Positions 17,056-26,814 are shown, numbered from the stretch's first letter. The stretch: DNA of 46,921 bases from Thermostichus vulcanus str. 'Rupite' (GCF_022848905.1 NZ_JAFIRA010000030.1:1-46921); one strand, 5' to 3'. A program made the numbers and translations. The notes: generated by a model not told the origin, from the letters alone.

Positions 17056-18519
17056 CTACGGGATCCAAGCCAGCATGCTACTGCCCAGAGGCAGGCGACG
17101 ACGGCTGCTGGGAATCGGTAGTCCATCTTCCACATCCAACAACCATACTTGCGAACTGGCAATCGCCTGCCCAGTACGGCTGAGGGGGGCCAAGGGATCC
17201 GGCAACCCCTGAAAAGGTTCCAGTAGGGTATAGGCCAAGGTGCGCCCATCCGGGGCAAGGCTGAAATCCAAGCCAATCGGATACTCTGCCCGAACCACCT
17301 CTGTCTGGCGGCCCTCTTCCCAATCGATTGCCAATAGCCGCGGGGACTCGGTATAGGTCTCTGGGTCGATCTCATTCACCAGGCCGTAAAATACAGGCGC
17401 TGTCGTGGAGAATGCCCCCACCCCAATCGAGCCTTCTGCCACCCAAATCTCTTGGCTATTGCCGGTGTTGCTGACGATCCAAAGGCTACGGGTATAGTCG
17501 GGGTTGAAGCGCAGCAGCGCCCCGAAGGCTCCATCCGGTCGAATCGCCAAGGTTTGGCCAAACTGGGCCAGGAAACTCTCTGCCGCTGCCCGCGGATGCA
17601 AAGGGACGATCCCCACCCCACGTCCCTGAGAGATCAAGAGACTGCTCTCGTCTGGGCTGATTAAGAAGTCTCCCCCCACAGCTGTATCCAGATCCAAGCG
17701 CTGAAACGGATCCCGGTGAGTTTCTTGGATCCACAGTTGCGTTTCCACCAAACCAGAGGGATCCCGTTGCAGGGGCATCCGTTCTGCGACCACCAGTTCT
17801 CCGGTTGGCGAAACTTGGAAGCGCAAATTTTGGTAGCCTTGATGGTCTAGCAGCAACTCCGCGGTCTGATCCTCCAGGTTAAGGCGATACAGATCCTGGT
17901 GTTGAATCCCTGTTTCCGTCGCAAAATAGTAGACATACCGGCCATCAGCACTGGGCTGCATTTGTGTTACTTTCATCCCGGCTGGGGTGAGCAGCGTCGT
18001 GGAGTGGGTTTCTAGGTTGAACAAAAACAGTCGCCCTGCCTGGGGTGGCTCCGTGCCAATTCCCAGCAACTGCCGATCCGGGGTGCGAAATTCTCCCTCA
18101 AACGGACGGGACATCGGCTGGCCCCGTTCATCTTGAGCCGCTTGCAACTGCACCCGGTAGGTTTGGCCGTAGGGGGCAGGTTCCGTCAACGTCCAAAAGA
18201 AGCGGCGTCCCAATTTGCGCATCCGCCCCGGCAAGGGGGGCTGGATCTGCAGGTGGGCCTCAACACTGTCGGGATCCATCGGGCGGTTGAAGGTGAGCAC
18301 CATTTGCAAATCACGGGATCCCACCCGTTGCTGTTGCCAGTTAAAATCCCGCACGTAGGGAGCCGTATGGTTGCCCAGCAAAAACAGGATGATCCCAACC
18401 ATCAGACTGCCAAAGGTAATGCCTGCAACCCAGCGATCCAGCGGTTGGGAAAACCAATGGGCGGGCCAGAGAGAGCTTGAGGCAGGGATCCGGTTCATGT
18501 CTATTCTGGACTCACTCAT
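17056..18519 (-). CDS. Membrane-anchored protein with Ig-like domain and beta-propeller
   Basis: 487 residues. One transmembrane helix at ~32-50 (AGITFGSLMVGIILFLLG), an SbsA-type Ig-like domain (LQMVLTFNRPMDPDSVEAHL, ~70-145) and then TolB/WD40-like propeller blades with PSADGRYVYYFA, SPDESSLLIS, RPDGAFGALL and APDGRTLAYTLL signatures. Probably a periplasmic scaffold or sensor; no catalytic motif seen. It overlaps the upstream TIGR03943 gene by eight bases, so the pair is translationally coupled. Confidence 0.75.
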   Translation of the reverse strand: MSESRIDMNRIPASSSLWPAHWFSQPLDRWVAGITFGSLMVGIILFLLGNHTAPYVRDFNWQQQRVGSRDLQMVLTFNRPMDPDSVEAHLQIQPPLPGRMRKLGRRFFWTLTEPAPYGQTYRVQLQAAQDERGQPMSRPFEGEFRTPDRQLLGIGTEPPQAGRLFLFNLETHSTTLLTPAGMKVTQMQPSADGRYVYYFATETGIQHQDLYRLNLEDQTAELLLDHQGYQNLRFQVSPTGELVVAERMPLQRDPSGLVETQLWIQETHRDPFQRLDLDTAVGGDFLISPDESSLLISQGRGVGIVPLHPRAAAESFLAQFGQTLAIRPDGAFGALLRFNPDYTRSLWIVSNTGNSQEIWVAEGSIGVGAFSTTAPVFYGLVNEIDPETYTESPRLLAIDWEEGRQTEVVRAEYPIGLDFSLAPDGRTLAYTLLEPFQGLPDPLAPLSRTGQAIASSQVWLLDVEDGLPIPSSRRRLPLGSSMLAWIP

Positions 18520-19414
18520 CTGCGTAGGGATTCACCGGCACCGGCAGCGGCTCAATCCGCTCCGCCACAATCACCAGCTGTGATGTGCCATTCCGTTGCT
18601 CTATCGCCATTCTCCCTTCCAGGCGCAACCAACTGTCGGTGGCGAGATCTTCAGCCCCTGGCCACAGCACCGGCAGACCCACAGGGTAGGCATCGGCAGC
18701 GCAACAACTGACCAAAAAGCGGGCAATGACGAAATGATCCGGTCGTTCGTCGGGAATGACAAACCCCTGCACCTGCACCGGCTGATCCACATAGTTGTAG
18801 GGATCCGGATAGACATCCAAGGTGCGCACCCAATCCAACAAGGTGCGCTGGCGGGGATCGATCTTGGGGCGAAACGCTTGCGGCTGGCTGCGGGACACCC
18901 CCAGATAGGGGGATACCCCCCGGTTCAGGGCCGTCTGGCTAGAAAGAGGCTGGGGCTCGATCCAGAATCCCAAAAGGGCTGTCAAAAGCAATAACCCTGC
19001 CCCTAGCCTTGGCCCCAGCAACGAGGAATGGGTTTCGGGCATGGCAGCTTTGGCGCCCCGCCAACGACCCATCCCCAGTCCCAGCAGGCATAGCCCTGCC
19101 AACAGCGCCACGTTCACGTAGTTGGGATTGATCAGCATTAACAGGGTGCCCCGCCAGCGGTAAACCACCAACAGGAGCCCAAGCAGGATCAGCCCCGCCG
19201 CCTCCCAATAGGCCGTGTTCCCCCACAGCAGCAGCCTTCTGAGTGGCGATAAAAGCGGGTTTACTAAAGCCTGGCGAGGCAAGTCGCTGCTGCCGCGCAC
19301 CCCTGTTGGAAGGGCACGCATGGGCTGGGCGGAGCGCAGATAGGACTTTTGCTCTGGATCCCCGTTCAGAACCCTATCGCTGGCATATTCGGAGCCAGAA
19401 CGGTCTTCGGGCAT
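18512..19414 (-). CDS. TIGR03943/YcgQ-like membrane protein
   Basis: 300 residues. Two hydrophobic segments (WEAAGLILLGLLLVVY and VNVALLAGLCLLGLGM) and a third around 140-155, then a soluble C-terminal domain with VQGFVIPDE, FVIARFLVSCCAADAYPVGL and RLEGRM, the conserved Cys-Cys signature of the YcgQ/DUF1980 family. In other bacteria YcgQ pairs with a YcgR permease of unknown substrate; no such partner is adjacent here. First gene of the minus-strand cluster that runs through lpxD. Confidence 0.82.
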   Translation of the reverse strand: MPEDRSGSEYASDRVLNGDPEQKSYLRSAQPMRALPTGVRGSSDLPRQALVNPLLSPLRRLLLWGNTAYWEAAGLILLGLLLVVYRWRGTLLMLINPNYVNVALLAGLCLLGLGMGRWRGAKAAMPETHSSLLGPRLGAGLLLLTALLGFWIEPQPLSSQTALNRGVSPYLGVSRSQPQAFRPKIDPRQRTLLDWVRTLDVYPDPYNYVDQPVQVQGFVIPDERPDHFVIARFLVSCCAADAYPVGLPVLWPGAEDLATDSWLRLEGRMAIEQRNGTSQLVIVAERIEPLPVPVNPYADE

Positions 19415-19498
19415 AGGTTACAGCTTCTTCACACAACTCTGAACCTAAGTTTAACGAATCCCCTAGCAGCGAGTGGCTGTGTTTAGGGTGGGGCCGTT

Positions 19499-20032
19499 GT
19501 GAGGGTCATTAAATCAATGACGAAACAAGCCGGCAAGTTGTTCCCACTCTTGGACATGAGTTCTATCGGTGTAGTGGTGATGGCCTTGGGTCTGTTAACC
19601 TGTGCTTCTCCCCCAAGTTGGGCCAGCACGGGATCCCTTCAGCAAACCCTGACGGCAGAACAAGCCCATCAGCACTACCGCCTTGCCCTCCACTTTTGGG
19701 GCCGTCAACAGGGAGCGACCCTCAACGAAACCCTCTACGCTCAGGGAGCCCAGATTGGAGAACGCTACTGTACTGCCCGTCGGGAAGGCACCTCCCACCA
19801 AGACTGGATCTCCCAAACCCTGAGTGCTCTTGCGGCTACTCCGAATCTGTCGGTGGCGCAAATGCAGGGGATCGCCCAGTTTACAGGGGCTGCCATCTTG
19901 GCCTATGCTCCTTACCACTGCCCGGAGCAGAGTTTACCCTTGAATCAGGCGGAGGTGGGGCTGCCAGATCGGGTCGCGCCAGCGTTGCCTAGCGGACAAA
20001 ACTCTGGTGCGCTAACCCAGCCTGCCCCCTGA
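19499..20032 (+). CDS. Exported hypothetical protein
   Basis: 177 residues from GTG 19499; ATG 19517 is equally possible. Signal peptide (VVVMALGLLTCASPPSWAS) with a likely cleavage after SWA. The mature part is helical with two cysteines (GERYC, YHCPEQ) about 65 residues apart that could form a disulfide. I do not recognise a family. The next gene starts 26 bases later on the same strand. Confidence 0.6.
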   Translation: MRVIKSMTKQAGKLFPLLDMSSIGVVVMALGLLTCASPPSWASTGSLQQTLTAEQAHQHYRLALHFWGRQQGATLNETLYAQGAQIGERYCTARREGTSHQDWISQTLSALAATPNLSVAQMQGIAQFTGAAILAYAPYHCPEQSLPLNQAEVGLPDRVAPALPSGQNSGALTQPAP

Positions 20033-20057
20033 CCCCTCTCGGAGGATCCCTGGTCCT

Positions 20058-20630
20058 ATGGCTGCTGCTCCCCTCACCCCTCACCTTCTGGAGAATGAGA
20101 GCTTCTACGAAAATGCCCTGTGTTGGTTGGGGCGACCCCAAGAAGCCTATCGACTCTTGAGCGAGGCGGTTTTCCCGTCTGTGTCCTCCTGGGTGCGAGG
20201 GGAGGTCGATAGCCACTCTTTTAACCACTGGCAGCCGGAGGATGTGCGCACCTTCCTCTATCCGGTGGTGGCCCTGGGGGAGCACGAAACCCTCGTTTTA
20301 TCCAGTGAAGCCCTGCTTCTCTGTGGCATCGGTAACTATTACAACCCCTGCGATCTGGCCATTGTCGTGTTTGTGCAGCAACCCCAGGAGCTCTTTAGCC
20401 AACTGATGCAGCGCATTCGACGGGCCGAAGCCATCATCAGTCGAGGGCCGGATGTGCGCATGCTCTCGGAACAGGTCAACCTCGCCAAGCGGGGGCGTGA
20501 CTATATCAACACCAAGTATCTGGTTTGGCCCTACGCCCTTTCGGGTGCCGCTCAGGATACTCTGATCAAGCAAGGGATCAGCATTATCCGCCTTTCCCCC
20601 CAAGAGGCCGCGCTACCGTTTGCGGACTAA
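20058..20630 (+). CDS. Hypothetical protein, cyanobacterial type
   Basis: 190 residues from ATG 20058. Soluble, mixed alpha/beta, with conserved-looking WQPEDVRTFLYPVVALGEHE, GIGNYYNPCDLAIVVFV and ISRGPDVRMLSEQVN. No catalytic motif recognised, no membrane segment. Codon use and GGATCC content match the core genome. It lies between an exported protein and the APH/P-loop kinase, all on the plus strand; a functional link is not evident. Confidence 0.65.
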   Translation: MAAAPLTPHLLENESFYENALCWLGRPQEAYRLLSEAVFPSVSSWVRGEVDSHSFNHWQPEDVRTFLYPVVALGEHETLVLSSEALLLCGIGNYYNPCDLAIVVFVQQPQELFSQLMQRIRRAEAIISRGPDVRMLSEQVNLAKRGRDYINTKYLVWPYALSGAAQDTLIKQGISIIRLSPQEAALPFAD

Positions 20631-20677
20631 AGGCTGCTGCCCCCCGTGTTGATGTCCCCTGAGTTCTGGGTGCCTTC

Positions 20678-22336
20678 ATGACCGATGCCCGTTTGCCGCC
20701 GTTGATCCAAGCGATGTTGGATCCCGCCTTTTACCCTCATCCGGTACAGGCCCCTATTCAGCTGATTCAAACCCACATTTCCTACATTCTTCTGACGGGG
20801 GACTATGCCTACAAGGTGAAGAAGCCTCTCGATTTTGGGTTCTTGAATTTCACCACGCTCCAACAACGGCAACACTTTTGTCAGGAAGAACTGCGCATGA
20901 ATCAGCGGGGTGCCCCTGGCCTTTACCTGGAGGTCTTGCCCATTACCCAAGCCAACGGTCACTTTCAATTAAATGGCTTGCCGGGATCCGGAGACTGTGT
21001 GGAATATGCTCTGAAAATGCGGCAATTCCCTCAGGAGAGCCTGCTGAGCAACTTATTTGCCCGGGGAGAACTGACATCCGCCCTGATGGAAGAACTGGGG
21101 CGTGTAGTTGCAGCTTTCCATGCTCAAACGGAGACCAACGACTACATCCGCAGCTTTGGTCAGCCGGAACGGATCCGGGAAGCCTTTGATGAAAACTACC
21201 GGCAAACCCAACGCTACATCGGTGGGCCCCAAACCGTCCAGCAATATCAAGAGACCCAAGCCTATACGGATCGGTTTTTTGCCGAACGACGGGATCTGTT
21301 TCAACAACGGCTGGATCAAGACCGCATACGGGAGTGCCACGGTGACCTGCACCTGCGCAATATCTGCCTGTGGGAAGGCAAACTCTTTCTCTTCGATTGC
21401 ATCGAGTTTAACGAGCCCTTCCGCTTTGTGGATGTCATGTACGATGTCTCCTATGCGGTGATGGATCTGGATGCCTGCCACCGCCCCGATTTGGGGAATG
21501 CCTATCTGAATACCTACCTGGAAGAAACGGGCGATTGGGAAGGCTTAAAGGTTTTGCCAATTTACCTAAACCGACAGGCGTATGTGCGGGCCAAGGTGAC
21601 GTCTTTTTTGCTGGATGATCCAACGGCTGCGGAGGATATCAAGGCAGAAGCCTTCAAAACGGCGGCCCAGTATTACCGTCTGGCTTGGGAGTATACCTGC
21701 CCCAAACAAGGGCAGTTGTTGATCATGTCGGGGTTATCGGGATCCGGCAAAAGTACCGTGGCCCGCTACCTGGCTCGTCAAAAGGGGGCAATCCACATCC
21801 GCTCCGATGCGGTGCGCAAGCATTTGGCCGGGATCCCGTTGCGGGAACGGGGCGGGCCGCAGGTCTACACGCCGGAGATGACCGCCAAAACCTATCAGCG
21901 CCTGGTTCAACTGGGAACGGAGCTGGCGCAGGAGGGCTATACCGTCATTCTCGACGCTAAGTTTGACCGCCAGGATCTGCGGGGAATGGCGATTGCCCAG
22001 GCCCAAATCCGGGGGATCCCGCTACGCATCCTCCACTGCTATGCTCCCACAGCCATCCTCCAAGAACGGTTACAACGGCGGGCCAGCAGCCAAACCCGTG
22101 CGGAATCGGTTTCGTCAACGCAGGCGAGTTGGGTGGTTGGGGATCTGGTCTATGCTCCAGATATTGCCGATGCCACCGCCGATATGCTCTCCAAACAGCA
22201 AGTGCATTGGCAGGATTTTGCGGAATCGGAACGACCGTTTGTGACTGCTGTGGATACCAGCCAGGATTGGCCAGCTCAACTGAAAACCCTTTCAGTCGCC
22301 ACTCAAACAGTGCAAAGTCAAGAGAATTGTGAATGA
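20678..22336 (+). CDS. Two-domain kinase: APH-like phosphotransferase fused to P-loop kinase
   Basis: 552 residues. The N-terminal half is an aminoglycoside-phosphotransferase/choline-kinase fold: VKKPLDFGFLNF (Lys), Brenner motif ECHGDLHLRNI and LFDCIEFNEPFRFVDV (metal Asp). The C-terminal half begins LLIMSGLSGSGKSTVARYLA (Walker A near residue 352), followed by IHIRSDAVRKHLAG and VILDAKFDRQDLRG, like gluconate/Zeta-type kinases. This fusion is known as a bifunctional APH/ATP-binding family; natural substrate unknown. Confidence 0.85.
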   Translation: MTDARLPPLIQAMLDPAFYPHPVQAPIQLIQTHISYILLTGDYAYKVKKPLDFGFLNFTTLQQRQHFCQEELRMNQRGAPGLYLEVLPITQANGHFQLNGLPGSGDCVEYALKMRQFPQESLLSNLFARGELTSALMEELGRVVAAFHAQTETNDYIRSFGQPERIREAFDENYRQTQRYIGGPQTVQQYQETQAYTDRFFAERRDLFQQRLDQDRIRECHGDLHLRNICLWEGKLFLFDCIEFNEPFRFVDVMYDVSYAVMDLDACHRPDLGNAYLNTYLEETGDWEGLKVLPIYLNRQAYVRAKVTSFLLDDPTAAEDIKAEAFKTAAQYYRLAWEYTCPKQGQLLIMSGLSGSGKSTVARYLARQKGAIHIRSDAVRKHLAGIPLRERGGPQVYTPEMTAKTYQRLVQLGTELAQEGYTVILDAKFDRQDLRGMAIAQAQIRGIPLRILHCYAPTAILQERLQRRASSQTRAESVSSTQASWVVGDLVYAPDIADATADMLSKQQVHWQDFAESERPFVTAVDTSQDWPAQLKTLSVATQTVQSQENCE

Positions 22337-22497
22337 TCGAGGCGGATTTTGCTGTTTCCGTGTTAGATGGTGCAGTTAGAGAGTAGCAGCAGGGCTTTCT
22401 CTGCAGGGATCCCGGTTGAAGGTGGAGCTTTCGGGTAAACCACTCGGCTGCTCCAGGGTGATGAGTTCAGAGGCTGCTTAAGGCGGGAGAACCAACG

Positions 22498-23184
22498 GTG
22501 AGTGATGTAACGTCTGACGATCTGCGGTTAATGCTCCTGTTTGAAGGATTTTCACCTGAGGTGCTGGAGCCGATAGCCAGCCAGATGTCATTGCGCTCTC
22601 ATCCGGTGAACCAGGCTATCTTGCTGCAAAATGACTGGGGTAATGCCGTTTATTTCATCCTGGAAGGTTGGGTTAAAATTCGCACCCACGATCTGGAGGG
22701 CCGCGAGATTACCCTGACCATTCTCGGCCCTGGAGAAATCTTCGGCGAAATGGCCGCTTTGGATGAAGTGCCTCGTTCTACCGATGTTATGGCCTTAACA
22801 GCCACTAAGGTCAGTTGTTTGTCAGCCCAGCATTTTCTGGCTTTTTTGGCTTCGGATCCCCAGGTTGGCATCCGTCTGGCTCAGTTGATGTCCCGTCGTT
22901 TGCGCCAGATCAATCGTCGCCTACAACTGCGAGAGGCCAACAGTACTGCCCGTGTTGCCGATGTATTGCTGTTTTTGGCCGAATCCCGGGGGCGAGTCAG
23001 TCGGGCTGGGGTGGAGATCCCCAATTTGCCCCACCGTGAGTTGAGCAGTTTGAGTGGTTTGGCTCGGGAAACGGTAACCCGTGTCCTCTCCAAGCTGGAA
23101 CAGGAGGAGCTGATCCAACGGGATCGCAATCGGGATATCCTCTGCATTCCCCAGATGGATCTGCTGGAGAAACTGATCGGCTAA
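22498..23184 (+). CDS. Crp/Fnr-family transcription regulator
   Basis: 228 residues from GTG 22498, with GGGAG nine bases upstream. The cyclic-nucleotide-binding jelly roll has the phosphate-binding cassette FGEMAALDEVPRSTDV, with Glu and Arg-Ser as in cAMP-binding CRP, so cAMP binding is plausible. The long C-helix (IGIRLAQLMSRRLRQINRR-like) leads to an HTH_CRP domain (ELSSLSGLARETVTRVLSKL). No Fe-S cysteines, so not FNR. It could be a SyCRP-type global regulator; targets not deducible. Confidence 0.88.
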   Translation: MSDVTSDDLRLMLLFEGFSPEVLEPIASQMSLRSHPVNQAILLQNDWGNAVYFILEGWVKIRTHDLEGREITLTILGPGEIFGEMAALDEVPRSTDVMALTATKVSCLSAQHFLAFLASDPQVGIRLAQLMSRRLRQINRRLQLREANSTARVADVLLFLAESRGRVSRAGVEIPNLPHRELSSLSGLARETVTRVLSKLEQEELIQRDRNRDILCIPQMDLLEKLIG

Positions 23185-23249
23185 TCTCCTATCTCCTATC
23201 ACCGCCAAGTGCTGTCGCACTGTGGCGAGAGTACCCCAGAGAGTGAAAG

Positions 23250-23923
23250 ATGGATCCAGATCTAGCTTCTCCCCAGAGTGTCCCTGGACACAGGAGCCCA
23301 GCGACAGGTCGTTCTCGTCCTCTGGTAACCTTGGCCCTAACCTTCGGCATCCTAACCGGATTGGGGATCGGGGGCTACACGTTGCTGCAGCGGCTACGGC
23401 TGCAAATGCACCGGGATCTGATTAACTATCGGCACACTGCTTTTTCTGACTTCGGTTATGGAGACAGCGCCGAGTTTGACCCGGGCCCAACCGACCGCTG
23501 GTTTCCGCTCACCTACCCGGTGCTAGCCCGTTGGGGGGGATCCGCCGATCCAGTACGCAGCAGCTATGCCTTTCAAACCTTGCAGGGCCACGGTTTACCC
23601 TACAGCTACCCGGTTTTCCAGCCGCTGTGGGAGAAGATGCCAGCTTATTTGATATTCCCCTGCCCGACTATGCGGATCCCAGCAGCCCTAGCTACCGCTA
23701 CTTTCTCCAAGCGAAGGCCCTGCAAGATTGGTACGCACGACAAGCGATCCATTCTGGAAATGAGTTGCTGGCCCGCTTCCCGCGTAGCCGCTATGCCGGA
23801 GATGTGCTGATGTGTTTGTACAGTCTGACGGGAGATGTGGCTTTTCTCCAACGGTTGCTGGCGCAGTTTCCCGAGAGTGATCGCGCCTTGGAGGCGGAGT
23901 TTACCCTGCAAGGGGGATCCTGA
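23250..23923 (+). pseudogene. TPR/outer-membrane-assembly-like protein, frameshifted
   Basis: One protein is split over two frames. Frame one (from ATG 23250) gives a cytoplasmic N-terminus, a membrane helix (LVTLALTFGILTGLGIGGYTLL) and a segment ending FQPLWEK. The natural continuation, ASLFDIPLPDYADPSSPSY to EFTLQGGS at 23923, lies in the -1 frame from about 23630. The switch near GGGAGAAGATG looks like loss of one base; no classical slippery heptamer is present. The C-terminal part (NELLARFPRSRYAGDVLM, LAQFPESDRALEAEF) is helical-repeat-like. It is either a true pseudogene or a sequence error. Confidence 0.65.
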
Positions 23924-24153
23924 GGGTTCACTCCTTAATTATTTCCTTATTATTTTGGTTTTAGATTTTTAGATGGGCACCCTAGTTTTAGATGGGCGCC
24001 TTAGTCTTCATGGAAGCTTCATGGAAGGCAGATAGAGGTATTCTTGAGTGAGGATATTCTTGGTAAATCCACTGAAGAAAAAACTGAAGAAAAACTTTTG
24101 TTGACCTATCTGGGTTAGCCCTGGTTTGAGTCTTGTTGGGTCATGATGGTTCG

Positions 24154-24654
24154 ATGGATCCCGCCACCTTCCTGGAACGCTATGGGTTTGAACTGGATCA
24201 GCAATCCGGCCAAGTTTGGGTGGAGCGCTGGAGCAAAGTGTTCCCAACTCGGTGGATCCCGGCGGCCCTCTTAGAATCTCTCTACCAAGGCCGGTACAAG
24301 GCCACCTCTGTCGAACACATCCTGCGCCTTTGGCAACGACGGGGCTGTCCTCGCATCACCTTTCCACCCGAAATGAGCCAATCTCTGTGGCAAGAACAAC
24401 AGGAGCTGATCCGTTCCTTGGCGCTGGCGGCTCACACAGCCATACCCCGGCCTTATTCCCCCCTATCGCCGCAGATCCCTTCCCCCATTGCCACGGGATC
24501 CCTGTTTTCTCCAGAATCGGCCATTTCCCTGAATGTATTGCTGGGACAATTGCAGGAGCTTTCCCCTAAGCTACGCCACCTGCTCAGCCCATCGGCATCC
24601 CCTCAACCCAATGCTCACCCTCAACCGTTGGGTGTTGACCCCCCAGAGCCTTAA
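24154..24654 (+). CDS. Conserved cyanobacterial hypothetical protein
   Basis: 166 residues from ATG 24154 (MDPATFLERYGFEL). The core WSKVFPTRWIPAALLESLYQGRYKATSVEHIL followed by LWQRRG is, as I recall, a signature of a cyanobacteria-only family (relatives read EALYQGRYKAVSVEQIL). It is an HTH-like helical core of unknown function, with a proline-rich C-terminus. The MoaB-like gene follows 13 bases later. Confidence 0.7.
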   Translation: MDPATFLERYGFELDQQSGQVWVERWSKVFPTRWIPAALLESLYQGRYKATSVEHILRLWQRRGCPRITFPPEMSQSLWQEQQELIRSLALAAHTAIPRPYSPLSPQIPSPIATGSLFSPESAISLNVLLGQLQELSPKLRHLLSPSASPQPNAHPQPLGVDPPEP

Positions 24655-24667
24655 GGGATCCCTTTCT

Positions 24668-25186
24668 ATGTCTTCTTTTGTGTCTTCCTCTGATCTGGAT
24701 TTGTTGGATCTGAATTCATTGCCCTGCGGGGTGATCACCGTCAGCGATACCCGTACCATCGCAACCGATTCCAGTGGCCAGTTGATCTGTAGGGCTTTGC
24801 AAGAGGCGGGCCATCAGGTGAGCCAATACCAAATCCTCAAAGATGAGCCGGAAGCGATTCGGCAACTCGTCCAGGATTGGGCCGGATCCCTGCCGGTCAT
24901 CCTGTTAAATGGTGGAACGGGCATTGCCCCCCGCGACACCACCTACGATGCCATTGAGAGCTTACTGGAAAAAACTTTGCCGGGTTTTGGGGAGATCTTC
25001 CGCTACCTAAGCTACACCCAAGTTGGCAGTCGGGCCATCGCCTCGCGGGCCATTGCCGGGATCCATGGCAAAGCCCTCATTTTTTCCATGCCTGGCTCAA
25101 CGGCAGCAGTGCAACTGGCCATAGAAAAACTAATCCTGCCGGAGCTTCCCCACCTCGTCAAGCAAATGTACCAAGGCAAACATTAA
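24668..25186 (+). CDS. moaB: MoaB/MogA-family molybdopterin protein
   Basis: 172 residues from ATG 24668. MoCF-biosynthesis fold: CGVITVSDTR, DSSGQLI, LNGGTGIAPRDTTYDAI (pterin-binding GGTG) and FSMPGSTAAVQLAIEKLILPEL. MoaB/MogA proteins adenylylate molybdopterin before metal insertion; MoaB members are sometimes inactive, and sequence alone does not separate them. No other molybdenum-cofactor gene is in the window. Convergent with metK. Confidence 0.9.
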   Translation: MSSFVSSSDLDLLDLNSLPCGVITVSDTRTIATDSSGQLICRALQEAGHQVSQYQILKDEPEAIRQLVQDWAGSLPVILLNGGTGIAPRDTTYDAIESLLEKTLPGFGEIFRYLSYTQVGSRAIASRAIAGIHGKALIFSMPGSTAAVQLAIEKLILPELPHLVKQMYQGKH

Positions 25187-25297
25187 GTTTGATAAACGGA
25201 TTAAGCAAGAACAGGGATCCCAACCTAGACCCAAGGCAGTGGGCGGTTAGGGATCCCCAATTCCTATCTAGGCAACATCTAGTAGAAAAATATCTAG

Positions 25298-25348
25298 AGA
25301 TGTATCTAGAAATAGATGTATCTAGAAATGATAGATGTATCTAGAAAT
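25298..25348. repeat. Three near-tandem copies of a 16-base unit
   Basis: AGATGTATCTAGAAAT occurs at 25298-25313, 25314-25329 and 25333-25348 (a GAT spacer before the third). They lie between the convergent moaB-like and metK stops, eleven bases from the metK stop. ATCTAGAT-like palindromes inside could fold. Confidence 0.8.
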
Positions 25349-25359
25349 GCCAGCAAGGC

Positions 25360-26607
25360 TTAAGCAACCACAGAAAGGGCTTCCTCTTGCAACAGAGCAG
25401 CTTTGTCGGTGCGCTCCCAGGGCAGATCCAAATGAGTTTGGCCAAAGTGTCCATAGGCAGCCACGTTTTGATAGAAACGGCCTCCCCGTTGCTGGGGCAA
25501 CTCCCGCAGTTGGAACTGAGCCAGGATGGCTGCCGGCCTGAGGTCGAAATGGCGCTGTACCAAGCGCAGCAGTTCTTCATCAGAAATGCGCCCTGTACCA
25601 AAGGTTTCTACCAAAATGTTGATCGGGCGAGCCACCCCAATTGCGTAACTGACCTGCACCTCACACTTTTGGGCTAGCCCCGCGGCAACAATGTTTTTGG
25701 CCACGTAGCGGGCAGCATAGGCAGCACTGCGATCCACCTTGGTGGGATCCTTGCCGGAAAAGGCACCGCCCCCATGACGAGAGTAGCCCCCATAAGTATC
25801 GACGATGATCTTGCGCCCGGTTAAGCCCGCATCCCCCTGGGGGCCACCGATGACAAACTTGCCGGTGGGATTGGTCAGAAAACGGGTGTTGCCGTCCGGT
25901 CTAACCGTCAACTCCTTAAAAACCGGTGTGACCACAGCGTCCCAAAGGTCAGCTCGAATCCGTTCTTGCACCGCAGCATCGTCGGTAATCGATCCAATGG
26001 TTGGGGTGTGCTGAGTGGAAATGAGCAGCGTGTGGATCCCGACCGGGCGACCGCCCTCGTAGGCAACCGTCACCTGAGTTTTCCCATCGGGGCGTAGGTA
26101 GGGCAGGGTACCGTTTTTGCGAACTGTAGCCAGTTGGCGGCTAAGACGATGGGCCAGACTAATCGGCAAGGGCATCAACTCCGGGGTTTCATCGCAGGCA
26201 AAGCCAAACATCAAGCCCTGATCCCCAGCCCCAACCGAGTCGAAGTGATCTTCTTGGGATCCGCGATTTTCCAAAGCGACGTTCACCCCTTGGGCAATGT
26301 CCGGGGACTGTTCATCGAACGCCACCAAGACGGCACAACTTTCGGAGCAAAACCCATTTTTGGCGTCGGTATAGCCAATTTCCGCCACCTTTTCCCGCAC
26401 CAAGCGAGTGAAGTTGACCTGCGCTTGTGAGGTGATCTCGCCCGTTAGGATCACCAAGCCGGTGTTGACCACCACTTCTGCTGCCACCCGACTGAAGGGA
26501 TCCGCCGTCAAGAGAGCATCGAGGATGGTATCAGAGATCTGATCACAAATCTTATCGGGGTGCCCTTCCGTCACCGACTCAGAGGAAAACAAAAACGACT
26601 TGGACAA
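25360..26607 (-). CDS. metK: S-adenosylmethionine synthase
   Basis: 415 residues; makes SAM from methionine and ATP, cytoplasmic tetramer. The start is TTG 26607 ([19 protein letters not shown]): the family N-terminus begins here and AAGGAGAAG lies five bases upstream, while no in-frame ATG fits. Signatures: [47 protein letters not shown]. Downstream of a SAM-I riboswitch, so it should be feedback-controlled by its product. Confidence 0.96.
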   Translation of the reverse strand: MSKSFLFSSESVTEGHPDKICDQISDTILDALLTADPFSRVAAEVVVNTGLVILTGEITSQAQVNFTRLVREKVAEIGYTDAKNGFCSESCAVLVAFDEQSPDIAQGVNVALENRGSQEDHFDSVGAGDQGLMFGFACDETPELMPLPISLAHRLSRQLATVRKNGTLPYLRPDGKTQVTVAYEGGRPVGIHTLLISTQHTPTIGSITDDAAVQERIRADLWDAVVTPVFKELTVRPDGNTRFLTNPTGKFVIGGPQGDAGLTGRKIIVDTYGGYSRHGGGAFSGKDPTKVDRSAAYAARYVAKNIVAAGLAQKCEVQVSYAIGVARPINILVETFGTGRISDEELLRLVQRHFDLRPAAILAQFQLRELPQQRGGRFYQNVAAYGHFGQTHLDLPWERTDKAALLQEEALSVVA

Positions 26608-26764
26608 CGGACTTCTCCTTGATGAAAGATGAAAAACGATACTGACCCGTTCGTTCCCCATCCGCTGGAGAGATGAAGGTTGCTGTGGATCCCTCGAACC
26701 CGCAGGGGCTAGAGGACTGACCTAGACCTATCAGTGCTGTAGGAGCCGCTAAAGGGTGAATTTA

Positions 26765-26794
26765 CCAAGAAAACCCCTCACACCCGAGGGATCC
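26765..26794 (-). terminator. Riboswitch expression-platform terminator
   Basis: On the minus strand ATCCCTC-GGGTGT-GAGGGGT followed by TTTCTT; 5 Watson-Crick pairs extended by A-T and a wobble. Located 20 bases after the riboswitch P1 stem and ~160 bases before the metK start. Confidence 0.6.
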
Positions 26795-26814
26795 ACCTTG
26801 AAAAAACTCTTTTC

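Noticed and set aside
23620-23640. Programmed frameshift in the helical-repeat gene
   Set aside because: There is no slippery heptamer or clear downstream pseudoknot; a one-base deletion or sequence error is simpler.
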